Shown: positions 34,434 to 44,235 of the stretch, one piece after another
Layout: each line of letters starts with the position of its first letter
How positions within the stretch are numbered: the stretch's first letter is position 1
Assembly (NCBI RefSeq): GCF_003600685.1
Contig: NZ_CP032084.1
Span: 310,001-374,000, forward strand
Reading direction: 5' to 3'
Length of the DNA: 64,000 bases
DNA from: Achromobacter sp. B7
Lineage (GTDB): Bacteria; Pseudomonadota; Gammaproteobacteria; Burkholderiales; Burkholderiaceae_B
Position numbers and translations under genes: made by a program
The notes under the pieces: model-generated
The model's database searches: none
Seen by the model: the letters and a program-made list of their open reading frames with translations, nothing else
Told to the model about the DNA's origin: nothing

Positions 34434-35102
34434 ATGAACGCGTCTTTGCCCGACTCGCCCCGCATGCAGATGTGGTTCGATTTCGCCAGCCCTTACAGCT
34501 ATCTGGCCATCTTGCGCGTGCAGGCGCTAGCGGAAAGCGCGGGCGTGGTGGTGGACTTGCGCCCCTTTTTGCTGGGGCCGATTTTCCAGGCCCAGGGCTG
34601 GAACGATTCTCCGTTTCGCCTGTTCCCGGGCAAGGGCGCCTACATGATGCGGGACATTGCCCGCCTGGCCGACAAATACGGCATTACCTACAACCGCCCG
34701 CGACTGTTCCCGCGCATGAGCGTGCTGCCGGCGCGCATCGCCCTGCTGGGCCAGGATGAACCGTGGTGCCGCGATTTCTGCGTGGCGGTATTTCGCGCGA
34801 ATTTCCAGGACGACCTGGACATCCAGTCCGAAGACGTGGTGCATGGCCTGCTGCAAGACCTGGGGCTGGACGCCGATGCGCTGATCGCGCGCGGCAAGTC
34901 CGAAGCCGCCAAGGAAGCGCTGCGCCGTCAGGTGGACCGCGCGCGGGACCTGGGCCTGTTCGGCGCGCCCACGTTTTTTGCGGGCAGCGAAATGTTCTGG
35001 GGCAATGATCGCCTGGAAGACGCGCTGCAATGGGCGCGCGATCGGGTAGGCGCCGGCGACGTTGCCTTGGGTGACCAGGACAATTCCGTCAGCCCTTCGT
35101 AA
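34434..35102 (+). CDS. DsbA-family / 2-hydroxychromene-2-carboxylate isomerase-like protein
   Basis: A 222-residue thioredoxin-fold protein of the kappa-GST/HCCA isomerase group: DFASPYSYLAILR near the N-terminus, with Ser in place of a CxxC, and the C-terminal FGAPTFFAGSEMFWGNDRLE. Such enzymes use glutathione, for example to isomerise a naphthalene-degradation intermediate; many relatives have unknown substrates. No aromatic degradation genes adjoin it, so the chemistry is open. GGAG precedes the ATG at 34434. Its 3' end overlaps the converging DUF779 gene by 14 bases. Confidence 0.88.
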   Translation: MNASLPDSPRMQMWFDFASPYSYLAILRVQALAESAGVVVDLRPFLLGPIFQAQGWNDSPFRLFPGKGAYMMRDIARLADKYGITYNRPRLFPRMSVLPARIALLGQDEPWCRDFCVAVFRANFQDDLDIQSEDVVHGLLQDLGLDADALIARGKSEAAKEALRRQVDRARDLGLFGAPTFFAGSEMFWGNDRLEDALQWARDRVGAGDVALGDQDNSVSPS

Positions 35103-35466
35103 CGGGCGCCACGCGCGCCCATTCCTCGTCCGAGTACAGGCGCGATCGCAGCAGGAAGCGCTTGCCTTCCGCGCTATCCAGCGAGAATGCCCCGCCGCGC
35201 CCGGGCACCGCGTCGATGATGAGCTGGGTGTGCTCCCAGTACGCAAACTGGTCCTCGCCCATGTAGAACGGGCAGCCTTCCAGCTGGCCCAGCAGCACGT
35301 CCGAGCCCCCGACCATGAATTCGCCCTGGGCATAGCACATGGGTGAGCTGCCATCGCAGCAGCCGCCCGATTGGTGGAACATCAGCGGGCCGTGCTTGGC
35401 GCGCAAGGTGTCGATCAGTTGGCGCGCTTGGTCGGTGGCGACGACGCGCGGGGTGGGTGCTTCCAT
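35089..35466 (-). CDS. DUF779 protein, aldehyde dehydrogenase companion
   Basis: A 125-residue protein with the DUF779 cysteine motif SGGCCDGSSPMC and conserved EGCPFYMGEDQFAYWEHTQL and PGRGGAFSLDSAEGKRFL stretches. The family is often encoded next to acetaldehyde/ethanol-type aldehyde dehydrogenases, and the same is true here, 117 bases after the ExaC-like gene. The function is not established; the clustered cysteines and conserved histidine and glutamate suggest metal binding. It is probably cotranscribed with the dehydrogenase from the sigma-54 promoter at 37167-37181. Confidence 0.9.
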   Translation of the reverse strand: MEAPTPRVVATDQARQLIDTLRAKHGPLMFHQSGGCCDGSSPMCYAQGEFMVGGSDVLLGQLEGCPFYMGEDQFAYWEHTQLIIDAVPGRGGAFSLDSAEGKRFLLRSRLYSDEEWARVAPVTKG

Positions 35467-35583
35467 TTCGGTGTCCTGTGTAGGGGCCGTGGTCCGGCGG
35501 CCCGGCGGCCCGGCGATCTTGCGCTCCGAAGTTCCCGCGCGCCAGGCCCGAAGGCCCGGCGCGCGTTGCTCACGCTTTTCGCG

Positions 35584-37113
35584 TCAGAAGAAACCCAGCT
35601 TCTTGGGCGAATAGCTCACCAGCAGGTTCTTCGTCTGCTGATAGTGGTTGAGCATCATCTTGTGATTTTCACGCCCGATGCCCGACTGCTTGTATCCGCC
35701 AAACGCCGCATGCGCGGGATAGGCGTGATAGCAGTTCGTCCACACGCGGCCCGCCTTGATCGCGCGCCCCATCCGGTAGCACGTGTTGGCATCGCGTGAC
35801 CACACGCCCGCGCCCAGGCCGTACAGCGTGTCGTTGGCCAGCGCCAGCGCGTCGTCGGCATCCTTGAACGTGGTTACCGCCACGACCGGCCCGAAGATTT
35901 CTTCCTGGAACACGCGCATCTTGTTGTGGCCCTTGAACACCGTGGGCTGCACGTAGTAGCCGCCTTCCAACGCGCCTTGCATCTGCGCCCGCGAGCCGCC
36001 CGCCAGCACGTCGGCGCCTTCCTGCTTGCCGATATCCAGGTAAGACAGGATTTTTTCCAGTTGCTCGGTGGACGCCTGCGCGCCCAGCATGGTGTCGCCG
36101 TCAAGCGGGTTGCCCTGCTTGATGTCGGCCACGCGCTTAAGCGCGCGTTCCATGAACTTGTCGTACAGCGATTCCTGGATCAACGCGCGGCTGGGGCACG
36201 TGCACACCTCGCCCTGGTTCAGCGCAAACATCACGAAGCCCTCGACCGCCTTGTCCAGAAAGTCGTCATCTTGCGCCGCCACATCGGCAAAGAAAATGTT
36301 GGGCGACTTGCCGCCCAGCTCCAGCGTGACGGGGATGATGTTCTGCGACGCGTACTGCATGATCAGCCGGCCGGTGGTGGTCTCGCCGGTGAAGGCGATC
36401 TTGGCGATGCGCTTGCTGGAGGCCAGCGGCTTGCCGGCTTCCAGACCGAAGCCCGTCACCACGTTCAGCACGCCCGGGGGCAGGATGTCGCCAATCAGTT
36501 CCATCAGCAGCAGGATGCCCAGCGGGGTCTGCTCGGCGGGCTTGAGCACCACGCAATTGCCCGCGGCCAGCGCGGGCGCCAGCTTCCACGCCGCCATCAG
36601 GATGGGAAAGTTCCACGGAATGATCTGTCCGACCACGCCCAGCGGCTCGTTGAAGTGGTAGGCCACGGTGTCGCTATCGATTTCCGACAGGCCGCCTTCC
36701 TGGCTGCGGATGCACGAGGCGAAGTAGCGGAAGTGGTCGATGGCCAGCGGGATGTCGGCGGCGCGCGCTTCGCGGATGGGCTTGCCGTTGTCCCAGGTTT
36801 CGGCGGTGGCCAGGCGTTCCAGGTTGGCTTGCATCACGTCGGCGATCTGCATCAGCATGCGGGCACGTTCAGCGGCCGGGGTCGCTCCCCATTTCGGCGC
36901 GGCGCGGTGGGCGGCGTCCAGCGCCAGGTCCACATCGCGCTCCTTCGAACGCGCGTTGCGCGTCAGCACCTGGCCGGTGACGGGCGTGACGTTGTCGAAG
37001 TACTCGCCATCCGCCGGCTTTTGCCACTTGCCGTCGATGAAGTTGTCGTACTGCGTTTTCAGGTCCAGACGGGTGCCATACGTGTCCGGGGTGATGCGGG
37101 TCGCGATGTCCAT
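35584..37113 (-). CDS. ExaC/AcoD-type aldehyde dehydrogenase
   Basis: A 509-residue NAD-dependent aldehyde dehydrogenase with PWNFP, the general base Glu in [11 protein letters not shown] and the nucleophile in [13 protein letters not shown], the sequence typical of acetaldehyde dehydrogenases ExaC/AcoD used in ethanol and acetoin oxidation. The start is MDIATRITP at 37113; the open frame continues upstream across the promoter and is not coding. The gene is preceded by a sigma-54 promoter, faces a divergent AcoR-type activator and is followed by a DUF779 gene, all of which fit alcohol- or aldehyde-induced expression. Confidence 0.94.
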   Translation of the reverse strand: MDIATRITPDTYGTRLDLKTQYDNFIDGKWQKPADGEYFDNVTPVTGQVLTRNARSKERDVDLALDAAHRAAPKWGATPAAERARMLMQIADVMQANLERLATAETWDNGKPIREARAADIPLAIDHFRYFASCIRSQEGGLSEIDSDTVAYHFNEPLGVVGQIIPWNFPILMAAWKLAPALAAGNCVVLKPAEQTPLGILLLMELIGDILPPGVLNVVTGFGLEAGKPLASSKRIAKIAFTGETTTGRLIMQYASQNIIPVTLELGGKSPNIFFADVAAQDDDFLDKAVEGFVMFALNQGEVCTCPSRALIQESLYDKFMERALKRVADIKQGNPLDGDTMLGAQASTEQLEKILSYLDIGKQEGADVLAGGSRAQMQGALEGGYYVQPTVFKGHNKMRVFQEEIFGPVVAVTTFKDADDALALANDTLYGLGAGVWSRDANTCYRMGRAIKAGRVWTNCYHAYPAHAAFGGYKQSGIGRENHKMMLNHYQQTKNLLVSYSPKKLGFF

Positions 37114-37166
37114 GCTTGTCTCCGATTTTGTGGGATAGCGGCAGTGAGCTGCCTGCCTGGTATCAA

Positions 37167-37181
37167 GCAAGGAACATGCCA
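37167..37181 (-). promoter_or_regulatory. Sigma-54 promoter for the aldehyde dehydrogenase
   Basis: On the minus strand this reads TGGCAT-GTTCC-TTGC, followed by T, matching the -24/-12 consensus TGGCAC-N5-TTGCW with one change. Transcription would begin about 40 bases before the dehydrogenase start at 37113. The enhancer-binding activator is encoded just upstream on the other strand. Confidence 0.88.
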
Positions 37182-37278
37182 ACGTGCGGGCTTCCCCGCT
37201 GGACAGCGCGCGCCCTCGCGTGCGAAAGTTGACTTCGACGCGCCCTGTCCGGCGTGCAACAGTTTTGCCCCTTCGAGA

Positions 37279-37317
37279 TGTCGTTATTTGCGACGTTGTC
37301 GCGGAACAGGTGTCGCA
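37279..37317. promoter_or_regulatory. Candidate enhancer site: GCGAC-GTT-GTCGC plus half sites
   Basis: A perfect 5-base inverted repeat GCGAC-GTT-GTCGC lies at 37290-37302, flanked by further TGTCG half sites at 37279-37283 and TGTCGC at 37311-37316. It is about 110-150 bases upstream of the sigma-54 promoter, the usual distance for an enhancer, and adjacent to the activator start. Confidence 0.45.
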
Positions 37318-37342
37318 GAAGCGCCTGTCCAAGGAGACAAGC

Positions 37343-39229
37343 ATGGCCAGTCAATCTCGTCAGCACGCGCTGACGCAAGCGCGCCTGCTGTTCAACCAGC
37401 AGGGCGCCGTGCCCGGCGGCATCGTTGCCGAGCCCATCCTGCGGTCCTGGCGCCGATGCGCCGACCTGGGCTTTGACATGCGCGGCGTGCGGCGTGCCGA
37501 GCTCATGACGCAAGGCGAACTGCGCGAGGCCCAGCAGCGCAACGAAGCGCTGCGCCGCTTGTCTGAACCCGCCATGTCCTACCTGCGCCGCCAGGCCGGC
37601 GGCAGCGGCAATCTTGTGATTCTGTCGGACGCCCAGGGCCTGGTGCTGGATAGCGACGGCGATAGCGGTTTTGCCAGCCGCGCATCGCGCGTGGCGCTGA
37701 TGCCGGGCGCGCCGTGGGATGAAGCGGCGGCGGGCACCAACGCCATCGGAACGGCTTTGGTCGAAGGCCGACCCATTGCCGTGCATGGCGCGGAACATTA
37801 TTTCGAACCCAATCGCATCCTGACCTGCGCGGCGGTGCCCATCACCGACAGCGAAGGGCGCACGCTGGGCGTGCTGGATTTGTCCAGCCAGGCGCGCGAT
37901 GTCCGCCCCGACGTGCTGGCGCTGGTGCGCGCGGCCGTGGACGTCATCGAACACCGCCTGTTTGAACAGGCTTATGAACACTACGCGGTGCTGCGTCTGC
38001 ACGACGACCCGACCGGGCTGGGCGCGCCCGGCGAAGGCTTGCTGGCATTTCAGGGCGACCTGCTGATCGGCGCGAACCGCCGTGCGTTGCAGGCATTGGG
38101 TCTGGCCCCCACCGCACTGGGCGTGTATCGCTACGCCGACGTGTTCGACGGCGAACTGGAACGCTGCCCCGACGCGTCCGGCCGGGTGCTGGCGCGATCG
38201 GGCGCCGGCTACCACGCGCGCTTGCGTCAGCCGCGTTCGCGGCCGCCGCAGCCCACGGCGCGGGCTCTGCCCGCCGCCGCCGTCCGGCCGGCGGCGCCCA
38301 GCTTCGATGCCGCCACGCTGGGTGCGCTGGCGCGTGCGGTGCATTTGTCGGACGCGGGCGTTTCCCTATTGCTGCAAGGCGAAACCGGCGTCGGCAAGGA
38401 AGTGTTCGCCCGCGAAGTACACGCGCGAGGCAAGCGCGCATCGGGCCCCTTCGTGGCGGTCAATTGCGCGGCGCTGCCCGAAAGCCTGATTGAATCCGAA
38501 CTGTTCGGCTACGAAGACGGCGCCTTCACCGGGGCGCGCCGGCAAGGCAGCAAGGGCTTGCTGCGCCAGGCGCATGGTGGGGTGTTGTTCCTGGATGAAA
38601 TTGGCGACATGCCGCTGCTGCTGCAATCACGCTTGCTGCGGGTGCTGCAAACGCGCGAAGTGTCGCCGCTGGGGGCGGCGCGGCCGGTGCCGGTGGACTT
38701 TGCGCTGGTGTGCGCCACCCATCGCCCGCTGGCGCACGAAGGGTCCGATGCGCCGGTGCGCCCGGACCTGTATTTCCGCATTGCCGAATACACGGTCACG
38801 CTGGAACCACTGCGCGCCCGCGCCGACCGCCTGGAATTGCTGCGCGCGTTGTGGGCGGCGCAAGGCCCGGGGCCGGTGCTGCCACCGTCAATCGAAGCCC
38901 GGCTGGCCGGGTATTCGTGGCCGGGCAATTACCGGCAATTGGTAGCGGTGCTGCGCACCTTGCATGTGTTGGCCGGTCCGTCGGGCGTGGTCGATGTCGA
39001 CATGCTGCCCGCCGAGCTGTTGCAGTCACCCGCCACATCCGACCCCACGCAGGACGCGCCGACGACGGACAGCGGCGCGGCGGATCTGCAATCGATGACC
39101 GATACCGCCATTCGGGATACGCTGGCCGCGCATGGCGGCAACGTCAGCCGAGCGGCGCGCGCGTTGGGTGTGCACCGCAGCACCGTGTATCGGCGCGCGG
39201 GCAATCTGGTTGTGCCGCGTCCGCGATAG
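37343..39229 (+). CDS. acoR: AcoR-type sigma-54-dependent activator
   Basis: A 628-residue enhancer-binding protein. The N-terminal 300 residues hold a GAF-like sensor ([31 protein letters not shown], characteristic of AcoR). The AAA+ domain has Walker A GETGVGKE, the sigma-54 contact loop GAFTGA and Walker [12 protein letters not shown] Fis-type helix-turn-helix ends the protein ([22 protein letters not shown]). AAGGAGA precedes the ATG at 37343. It is divergent from the ExaC-like dehydrogenase with its sigma-54 promoter, its likely target. The AcoR name rests on architecture; the true inducer could be an aldehyde, alcohol or acetoin. Confidence 0.9.
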   Translation: MASQSRQHALTQARLLFNQQGAVPGGIVAEPILRSWRRCADLGFDMRGVRRAELMTQGELREAQQRNEALRRLSEPAMSYLRRQAGGSGNLVILSDAQGLVLDSDGDSGFASRASRVALMPGAPWDEAAAGTNAIGTALVEGRPIAVHGAEHYFEPNRILTCAAVPITDSEGRTLGVLDLSSQARDVRPDVLALVRAAVDVIEHRLFEQAYEHYAVLRLHDDPTGLGAPGEGLLAFQGDLLIGANRRALQALGLAPTALGVYRYADVFDGELERCPDASGRVLARSGAGYHARLRQPRSRPPQPTARALPAAAVRPAAPSFDAATLGALARAVHLSDAGVSLLLQGETGVGKEVFAREVHARGKRASGPFVAVNCAALPESLIESELFGYEDGAFTGARRQGSKGLLRQAHGGVLFLDEIGDMPLLLQSRLLRVLQTREVSPLGAARPVPVDFALVCATHRPLAHEGSDAPVRPDLYFRIAEYTVTLEPLRARADRLELLRALWAAQGPGPVLPPSIEARLAGYSWPGNYRQLVAVLRTLHVLAGPSGVVDVDMLPAELLQSPATSDPTQDAPTTDSGAADLQSMTDTAIRDTLAAHGGNVSRAARALGVHRSTVYRRAGNLVVPRPR

Positions 39230-39234
39230 CGGCC

Positions 39235-40023
39235 CTAGCCGACCAGACGCGCGAGTTCCGCGCCGGGGTCCTTGGCGCGCATGAAGGCCTCGCCCACCAG
39301 AAAGGCATTGACCTTGTTGTCGCGCATCAGCTTGACGTCTTCGGGCTTGAGAATGCCGCTTTCCGTGACGACGCGCTTGCCCGCCGGAATGTTGGGCAGC
39401 AGGTCCAGCGTGTTCTTCAGGCTGGTTTCGAAGGTGCGCAGGTTGCGGTTGTTGATGCCCAGAAGCGGCGTCTTCATCGTCAATGCCACGTCCAGTTCGC
39501 GGGCATCGTGCACTTCCACCAGCACGTCCATGCCCAGTTCCATCGCCAGCGTTTCGTAGTCGCGCAATTGCGTCGGCGTCAGCGCGGCCACGATCAGCAG
39601 CACGCAGTCGGCGCCCATCGCGCGCGCGGCGATGATCTGGTAGGAATCGATCACGAAGTCTTTGCGCAGCACGGGCAGCGAGCACGCCGCGCGCGCCTGG
39701 CGCAGGTGGTCGTGCGAACCCTGGAAGAACTGCACATCGGTCAGCACCGACAGGCAGGCCGCGCCATGCACCGCATAGGATGAGGCGATGTCGGCGGGGG
39801 CGAAGGTGTCGCGCAGCACGCCCTTGGAGGGCGAGGCTTTCTTGATTTCAGCGATGACGCCGGCCTTGCCTTGCGAGATCTTGTCTTCGATGGCTTGGGC
39901 AAAGCCGCGCACGTCCTGGCGCGCCTGCGCTTCGCGCAGGACTTCGGCTTCGCTGCGCATCTGGCGGGCGGCGGCGACTTCCTCGACCTTGACGGCGAGG
40001 ATCTTCGCAAGAATATCGTTCAT
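39235..40023 (-). CDS. trpC: Indole-3-glycerol phosphate synthase
   Basis: A 262-residue TIM-barrel enzyme that closes the indole ring in tryptophan synthesis. Visible motifs: [15 protein letters not shown] with the catalytic Glu/Lys, [35 protein letters not shown] and VTESGI. It overlaps trpD by four bases and ends the trp gene group. The stop lies five bases from the converging acoR stop. No trpF is fused or adjacent. Confidence 0.97.
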   Translation of the reverse strand: MNDILAKILAVKVEEVAAARQMRSEAEVLREAQARQDVRGFAQAIEDKISQGKAGVIAEIKKASPSKGVLRDTFAPADIASSYAVHGAACLSVLTDVQFFQGSHDHLRQARAACSLPVLRKDFVIDSYQIIAARAMGADCVLLIVAALTPTQLRDYETLAMELGMDVLVEVHDARELDVALTMKTPLLGINNRNLRTFETSLKNTLDLLPNIPAGKRVVTESGILKPEDVKLMRDNKVNAFLVGEAFMRAKDPGAELARLVG

Positions 40024-41051
40024 TTCTGGAATTTCCGGGTATATGCGCAGAATTCTTCCAGCTTGGCTCGCGCCGCGCCGGTGGCGATCATTTCAAATGC
40101 TAGCGCTAAGGCTTCGGGAATGGAATCGGCTTTATTGCCGGCGTAGATGGCAAGTCCTGCGTTCAGGGCGACGATGTCGCGGGCCGTGCCCTCGACATTT
40201 TCCAGCGCCTCGATGACAAGTTCGCGTGACTGCTCGCGATTGGACACCTTGATGGACCGGTTGGACATCATGGATAGCCCGTAGTCTTCGGGATGGATTT
40301 CATATTCCCGTATTTGACCATCTTTCAGCTCGCCCACCAGCGTGGCCCCGCCCAACGACGCTTCGTCCATCCCGTCCTTGCCGTGCACCACCAGCACGTG
40401 GCGCGAACCCAGGCGTTCCAGCACGCGCACCTGAATGCCCACCAAGTCCGGGTGGAACACCCCCATCAACTGGTTGGCGGCGCCGGCCGGGTTGGTCAGG
40501 GGACCCAGAATATTGAAGATGGTGCGCACGGCCAATTCCTTGCGCACGGCGGCCACGTTCTTCATGGCGCCGTGATGCGCGGGCGCGAACATGAAGCCGA
40601 TGCCGGTGGCCTGGATGCATTCGGCCACTTCCTCGGGCGACAGGACCAGGTTGGCGCCCAGCGCTTCCAGCACGTCGGCGCTGCCGCTGGACGAAGACGC
40701 GCTGCGATTGCCGTGCTTGGCGATCGGCACGCCAGCCGCCGCCGCCACGAACATGGCGGTGGTCGAGATGTTGAACGTGTGGCTGCCGTCCCCGCCCGTG
40801 CCGCACATATCCAGCAGGTCTTGCGGATTGGGCGTGACCACGGGCGTGGCGAATTCACGCATGACCTGCGCGGCGGCGGTGATTTCGCCGATGGTTTCCT
40901 TCTTGACGCGCAGGCCCATCAAGAGCGCGCTGGCGATCTGCGGCGACATCTCGCCGCGCATCAGCATGCGCATCAGATGCAGCATTTCGTCGTGGAAAAT
41001 TTCGCGGTGTTCGATGCAGCGCGTCAGGGCTTCGGTGGGGGAAATGGTCAC
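40020..41051 (-). CDS. trpD: Anthranilate phosphoribosyltransferase
   Basis: A 343-residue enzyme that joins anthranilate to PRPP. Motifs seen: [16 protein letters not shown] (PRPP binding), [21 protein letters not shown], and [17 protein letters not shown]. The GTG at 41051 is chosen because AAGGA lies just upstream; the frame remains open further but overlaps trpG. The end overlaps trpC by four bases. The protein is a separate TrpD, not fused to TrpG. Confidence 0.96.
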   Translation of the reverse strand: MTISPTEALTRCIEHREIFHDEMLHLMRMLMRGEMSPQIASALLMGLRVKKETIGEITAAAQVMREFATPVVTPNPQDLLDMCGTGGDGSHTFNISTTAMFVAAAAGVPIAKHGNRSASSSSGSADVLEALGANLVLSPEEVAECIQATGIGFMFAPAHHGAMKNVAAVRKELAVRTIFNILGPLTNPAGAANQLMGVFHPDLVGIQVRVLERLGSRHVLVVHGKDGMDEASLGGATLVGELKDGQIREYEIHPEDYGLSMMSNRSIKVSNREQSRELVIEALENVEGTARDIVALNAGLAIYAGNKADSIPEALALAFEMIATGAARAKLEEFCAYTRKFQK

Positions 41052-41068
41052 GATGCGTCCTTCTTGTC

Positions 41069-41635
41069 TTAGGCGAGGTTCAGAAAATTGCGCAGCAGGG
41101 CATGGCCATGTTCGCTGAGCACCGACTCGGGATGAAACTGTACTCCGTACAGCGGCAGGGTCTTGTGACGCACGCCCATGATGTCGCCGTCGGGCGCGGT
41201 GGCGGTGACCGCCAGGCAGTCGGGCAGGGTGGCGGGGTCGATGGTCAGTGAGTTGTAACGGATCACGGTGTAGGGCGTGGGCAAGTCGGTGAAGATATCG
41301 GTGCCGGTGTGCGAAATTTGCACCGTCTTGCCGTGCATGATTTGCTGGGCGCGCACGATGTTGCCGCCGTAGGCCGCGCCGATGGCCTGGTGGCCCAGGC
41401 ACACGCCCAGAATCGGCTTCTTGCCGGCAAAGGCCTGGATGGCGGCCACCGAGATGCCGGCTTCCGCGGGCGAGCACGGGCCGGGGGACACGCAGATGCG
41501 GTCCGGGTTCAGCGAGGCAATCTCTTCAAGAGTGATCTGGTCGTTGCGCGCCACGCGCACGTCTTCGCCCAGTTCGCCAAAGTACTGCACCAGGTTGTAG
41601 GTAAACGAATCGTAGTTATCAATCATCAACAGCAT
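41069..41635 (-). CDS. trpG: Anthranilate synthase glutamine amidotransferase subunit
   Basis: A 188-residue class I amidotransferase that supplies ammonia to TrpE. The catalytic cysteine is in [10 protein letters not shown], and the His/Glu pair is in [32 protein letters not shown] opens the protein. It could also serve 4-amino-4-deoxychorismate synthesis as in other bacteria with one shared subunit. It lies 47 bases after trpE and 17 bases before trpD. Confidence 0.97.
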   Translation of the reverse strand: MLLMIDNYDSFTYNLVQYFGELGEDVRVARNDQITLEEIASLNPDRICVSPGPCSPAEAGISVAAIQAFAGKKPILGVCLGHQAIGAAYGGNIVRAQQIMHGKTVQISHTGTDIFTDLPTPYTVIRYNSLTIDPATLPDCLAVTATAPDGDIMGVRHKTLPLYGVQFHPESVLSEHGHALLRNFLNLA

Positions 41636-41682
41636 TTTTTTCTCCGTGCGGGCGGGGGGCGTGCGGCGGGGCCGGGCCGGGA

Positions 41683-43203
41683 TCAGATGGGTTCGTCCAG
41701 GCCGTGCTGGACCTGTTCGGCGGCGCGCAGTACGGCGCGGGCCTTGGCTTCGGTTTCGGCGTATTCGGCCTCGGGGTTCGAGTCGGCCACGATGCCGGCG
41801 GCGGCCTGCACATACAGCGTGCCGTCCTTGATGACGCCGGTGCGGATGGCGATGGCCACGTCCATTTCGCCGCCATAGCTCAGGTAGCCGGCAGCCCCGC
41901 CGTAGATGCCGCGGCGCACGGGTTCCAGTTCGTCGATGATCTTCATGGCCTCGACCTTGGGCGCGCCCGTCAGCGTGCCGGCGGGAAAGGACGCGCGCAG
42001 CACGTCCATGCTGCTCATGCCGGGGTTCAGGTTGCCCGTCACGTTGGACACCAGGTGCATCACGTGCGAATAGCGTTCGATGACCATGGTGTCGCTGACC
42101 TTGACCGAGCCCACCTCGGCCACGCGGCCCACATCGTTGCGCGCCAAGTCGATCAGCATCACGTGTTCGGCCACTTCCTTGGGGTCGGCCTTCAATTCGG
42201 CGGCCAGTGCCGCGTCTTCCTCGGGCGTTGCGCCGCGCTTGCGGGTGCCGGCCAGCGGGCGGATGGTGATCTGCGACTTGGGCACGCCGTTGTCCACCAC
42301 GCGCTCCTGGCGCACCAGGATCTCGGGCGAGGCGCCCACCACCTGGAAGTCACCGAAGTTCCAGAAGTACATATAGGGTGAGGGGTTCAGCGAGCGCAGC
42401 GCGCGGTACAGCGACAGCGGCGAATCGCGGAACGGCTTGGCGATGACCTGGCCGATCTGCACCTGCATCAGGTCGCCGGCGGCGATGTGTTCCTTGGCGC
42501 GGTGTACGGCGGCCAGATAGTCTTCTTTCTTGAAATCGCGCCGCTCTTCGGTCTGCATGCTGGCGTGGCTGTACGGAATTTCCACGGGGCGTCGCAGGCG
42601 CGCGCGCAGATCGTGCAGGCGCTGCTGGGCGCGGCTGTAGGATTCGGGCTGGCTCGGGTCGGCGTACACCATCAGGTAGATGCGGCCCGCCAGGTTGTCG
42701 ACGATGACCAATTCGTCCACATGCATCAGCATCAGGTCGGGCGTACCGCCCTCCATGCCGGCCGGGAACGGCTTGACGGCAGGGCCCAGGCAGGGCTCGA
42801 TGTGGCGCACCGTGTCGTAGCCGAAGTAGCCAGCCAGGCCGCCGCAAAAGCGCGGCATGCCGGGGCGCAGCGCCACCTTGAAACGGCTTTGGTATTGCTC
42901 GATGAAGGCAAGCGGATCGCCTTCGTGCGTTTCCACGATCTTGCCGTCGTGCAGCACTTCGGTCAGCGTGCCGCTGGCGCGGATCACGGTGCGGGCGGGC
43001 AGGCCGATGAAGGAATAGCGCCCGAAGCGCTCGCCGCCCACCACCGATTCCATCAGGCAGGTCATGCGGCCGGCCAAGGGGCCTGCGTGCGCCAGCTTCA
43101 GGTAGATGCCCAACGGGGTGTCCAGGTCGGCGTAGGTCTCGGCCACCAGCGGGATGCGGTTGTAGCCTTGAGCGGCGAGGGCCTTGAATTCGATTTCGGT
43201 CAT
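41683..43203 (-). CDS. trpE: Anthranilate synthase component I
   Basis: A 506-residue chorismate enzyme making anthranilate with TrpG. The C-terminal chorismate-binding domain is clear: [36 protein letters not shown] [25 protein letters not shown] and [12 protein letters not shown]. The N-terminal tryptophan feedback site (LxS-type) lies near [18 protein letters not shown]. The first trp structural gene, it is preceded by a leader peptide and attenuator. Confidence 0.97.
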   Translation of the reverse strand: MTEIEFKALAAQGYNRIPLVAETYADLDTPLGIYLKLAHAGPLAGRMTCLMESVVGGERFGRYSFIGLPARTVIRASGTLTEVLHDGKIVETHEGDPLAFIEQYQSRFKVALRPGMPRFCGGLAGYFGYDTVRHIEPCLGPAVKPFPAGMEGGTPDLMLMHVDELVIVDNLAGRIYLMVYADPSQPESYSRAQQRLHDLRARLRRPVEIPYSHASMQTEERRDFKKEDYLAAVHRAKEHIAAGDLMQVQIGQVIAKPFRDSPLSLYRALRSLNPSPYMYFWNFGDFQVVGASPEILVRQERVVDNGVPKSQITIRPLAGTRKRGATPEEDAALAAELKADPKEVAEHVMLIDLARNDVGRVAEVGSVKVSDTMVIERYSHVMHLVSNVTGNLNPGMSSMDVLRASFPAGTLTGAPKVEAMKIIDELEPVRRGIYGGAAGYLSYGGEMDVAIAIRTGVIKDGTLYVQAAAGIVADSNPEAEYAETEAKARAVLRAAEQVQHGLDEPI

Positions 43204-43254
43204 GTCTGGGTCTCGTAAGCGATTTTTGGTTTGCTTTCAGACCGGGCGCACAAC

Positions 43255-43289
43255 AAAAAAGCCCGGTCCAGGTGTCTGGTTCCGGGCTT
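43255..43289 (-). terminator. trp attenuator (terminator hairpin) before trpE
   Basis: On the minus strand AAGCCCGG (43289-43282) pairs with CCGGGCTT (43266-43259) and an inner ACCAG/CTGG pairing extends the stem; a run of T follows to 43255. It lies 60 bases after the tryptophan-rich leader peptide and 51 bases before trpE. A second small hairpin CTGTG-TTTA-CACAG lies at 43292-43305. I could not define the antiterminator pairing with confidence. Confidence 0.88.
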
Positions 43290-43348
43290 GGCTCTGTGTT
43301 TACACAGCTACGGCACTAGGCGGCATACGCGTCCAGGGCCGGGAGGGA

Positions 43349-43423
43349 TCATCGCCACCCGGAAGACAAACGCCACCAGCGCCACGAGGCGCCGAGCATT
43401 TGGTTCTGGGGGTAAGCGTTCAT
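43349..43423 (-). CDS. trpL: trp operon leader peptide
   Basis: A 24-residue open frame starting MNAYPQNQ and ending in TGA. Four of its last eleven residues are tryptophan, in SWRWWR (codons at 43382, 43376 and 43373) and near the end in SGW (43355). Clustered Trp codons just before a terminator hairpin and trpE are the hallmark of attenuation: scarce charged tRNA-Trp stalls the ribosome here and permits read-through. The ribosome binding site is weak (CGGATCA). The open frame can be extended upstream, but the short form is the functional size. Confidence 0.9.
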   Translation of the reverse strand: MNAYPQNQMLGASWRWWRLSSGWR

Positions 43424-43482
43424 TGATCCGGGTGTGTCTTGATGAGGTGCAGTGTTCGGTTGTTCAGGTGTTTGCCGACGCA

Positions 43483-43518
43483 ATTCAGGAAGCGATTCAG
43501 AAAGTGATTCAGGAAGCG
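43483..43518. repeat. Three 12-base tandem repeats at the end of gph
   Basis: ATTCAGGAAGCG (43483), ATTCAGAAAGTG (43495) and ATTCAGGAAGCG (43507) follow without a gap. They span the gph stop codon and lie 60 bases before trpL, where the trp promoter might be. Copies one and three are identical. Confidence 0.8.
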
Positions 43519-44216
43519 ATTTTTGCGGCGTTCTGGTTTTGGTTCCAGAGCGCAACCCACTGAGCGGCGTTGACAAGCGTGTCCACTATACCATCGACAT
43601 CCAGCTCCCGCACGTCCCGGCCTTCGTTGTAGCCATAAGGCACCACCAGCACTTGCGTACCGGCCGTGCGGCCCGCCTGGGCATCGTTGATCGAGTCGCC
43701 GATGGTGACGGCCTCGGTCACCGCCACGCCCAGCAGTTCGCAGGCGTGCAGCACCTGGTCGGGGTCGGGCTTGCGGCGCACGCAGGTGTCGCCGCAGACC
43801 ACGGCGTCGAAAAAGCCCGCCAAACCCGTGCGCTGCAATAGCGGCAGGGTGAATTCGGTGGGCTTGTTGGTGACCACAGCCAGTTTCAGGCCCTGGTCGC
43901 GCATGTGCTTCAGGCCGTCGATCACGCCGGGGTAGACCTGGGCGCGTTCGCCGTTGACCAGGTGATAGTGCCGGTAGAAGGAGTCGCGGGCGCGGGCGAA
44001 TTCCTCGGCCGACGGGTCGGGTGCGTCCAGGCTGCCCGCCAGGCTGCGGCGGACCAGGTTGTCCACGCCCTTGCCGACAAACGTGGCAACCACGTCTTCA
44101 CGCAGCACGGTCAGGCCCAGGTCGACGCGCATGGCGTTGGCGGCGAACGCCAGGTCGGGGATGGAGTCCAGCAGGGTGCCGTCCAGGTCCAGCAGCGCGG
44201 CGCGAAAAGCGGTCAT
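43509..44216 (-). CDS. gph: Phosphoglycolate phosphatase
   Basis: A 235-residue HAD-family hydrolase. The nucleophile motif is LLDLDGTLLDS, motif II is VVTNKP, and GDSINDAQAGRTAG is the acidic motif IV, as in Gph. It dephosphorylates 2-phosphoglycolate made by DNA repair or oxygenation. The ATG at 44216 has AGGAAA upstream. The gene starts 19 bases after the rpe stop, and its last codons lie in a 12-base tandem repeat upstream of trpL. The C-terminal tail (WVALWNQNQNAAKIAS) is unusual and follows the normal domain end. Confidence 0.94.
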   Translation of the reverse strand: MTAFRAALLDLDGTLLDSIPDLAFAANAMRVDLGLTVLREDVVATFVGKGVDNLVRRSLAGSLDAPDPSAEEFARARDSFYRHYHLVNGERAQVYPGVIDGLKHMRDQGLKLAVVTNKPTEFTLPLLQRTGLAGFFDAVVCGDTCVRRKPDPDQVLHACELLGVAVTEAVTIGDSINDAQAGRTAGTQVLVVPYGYNEGRDVRELDVDGIVDTLVNAAQWVALWNQNQNAAKIAS

Positions 44217-44235
44217 GTCGAGGTTTCCTGGTGGC

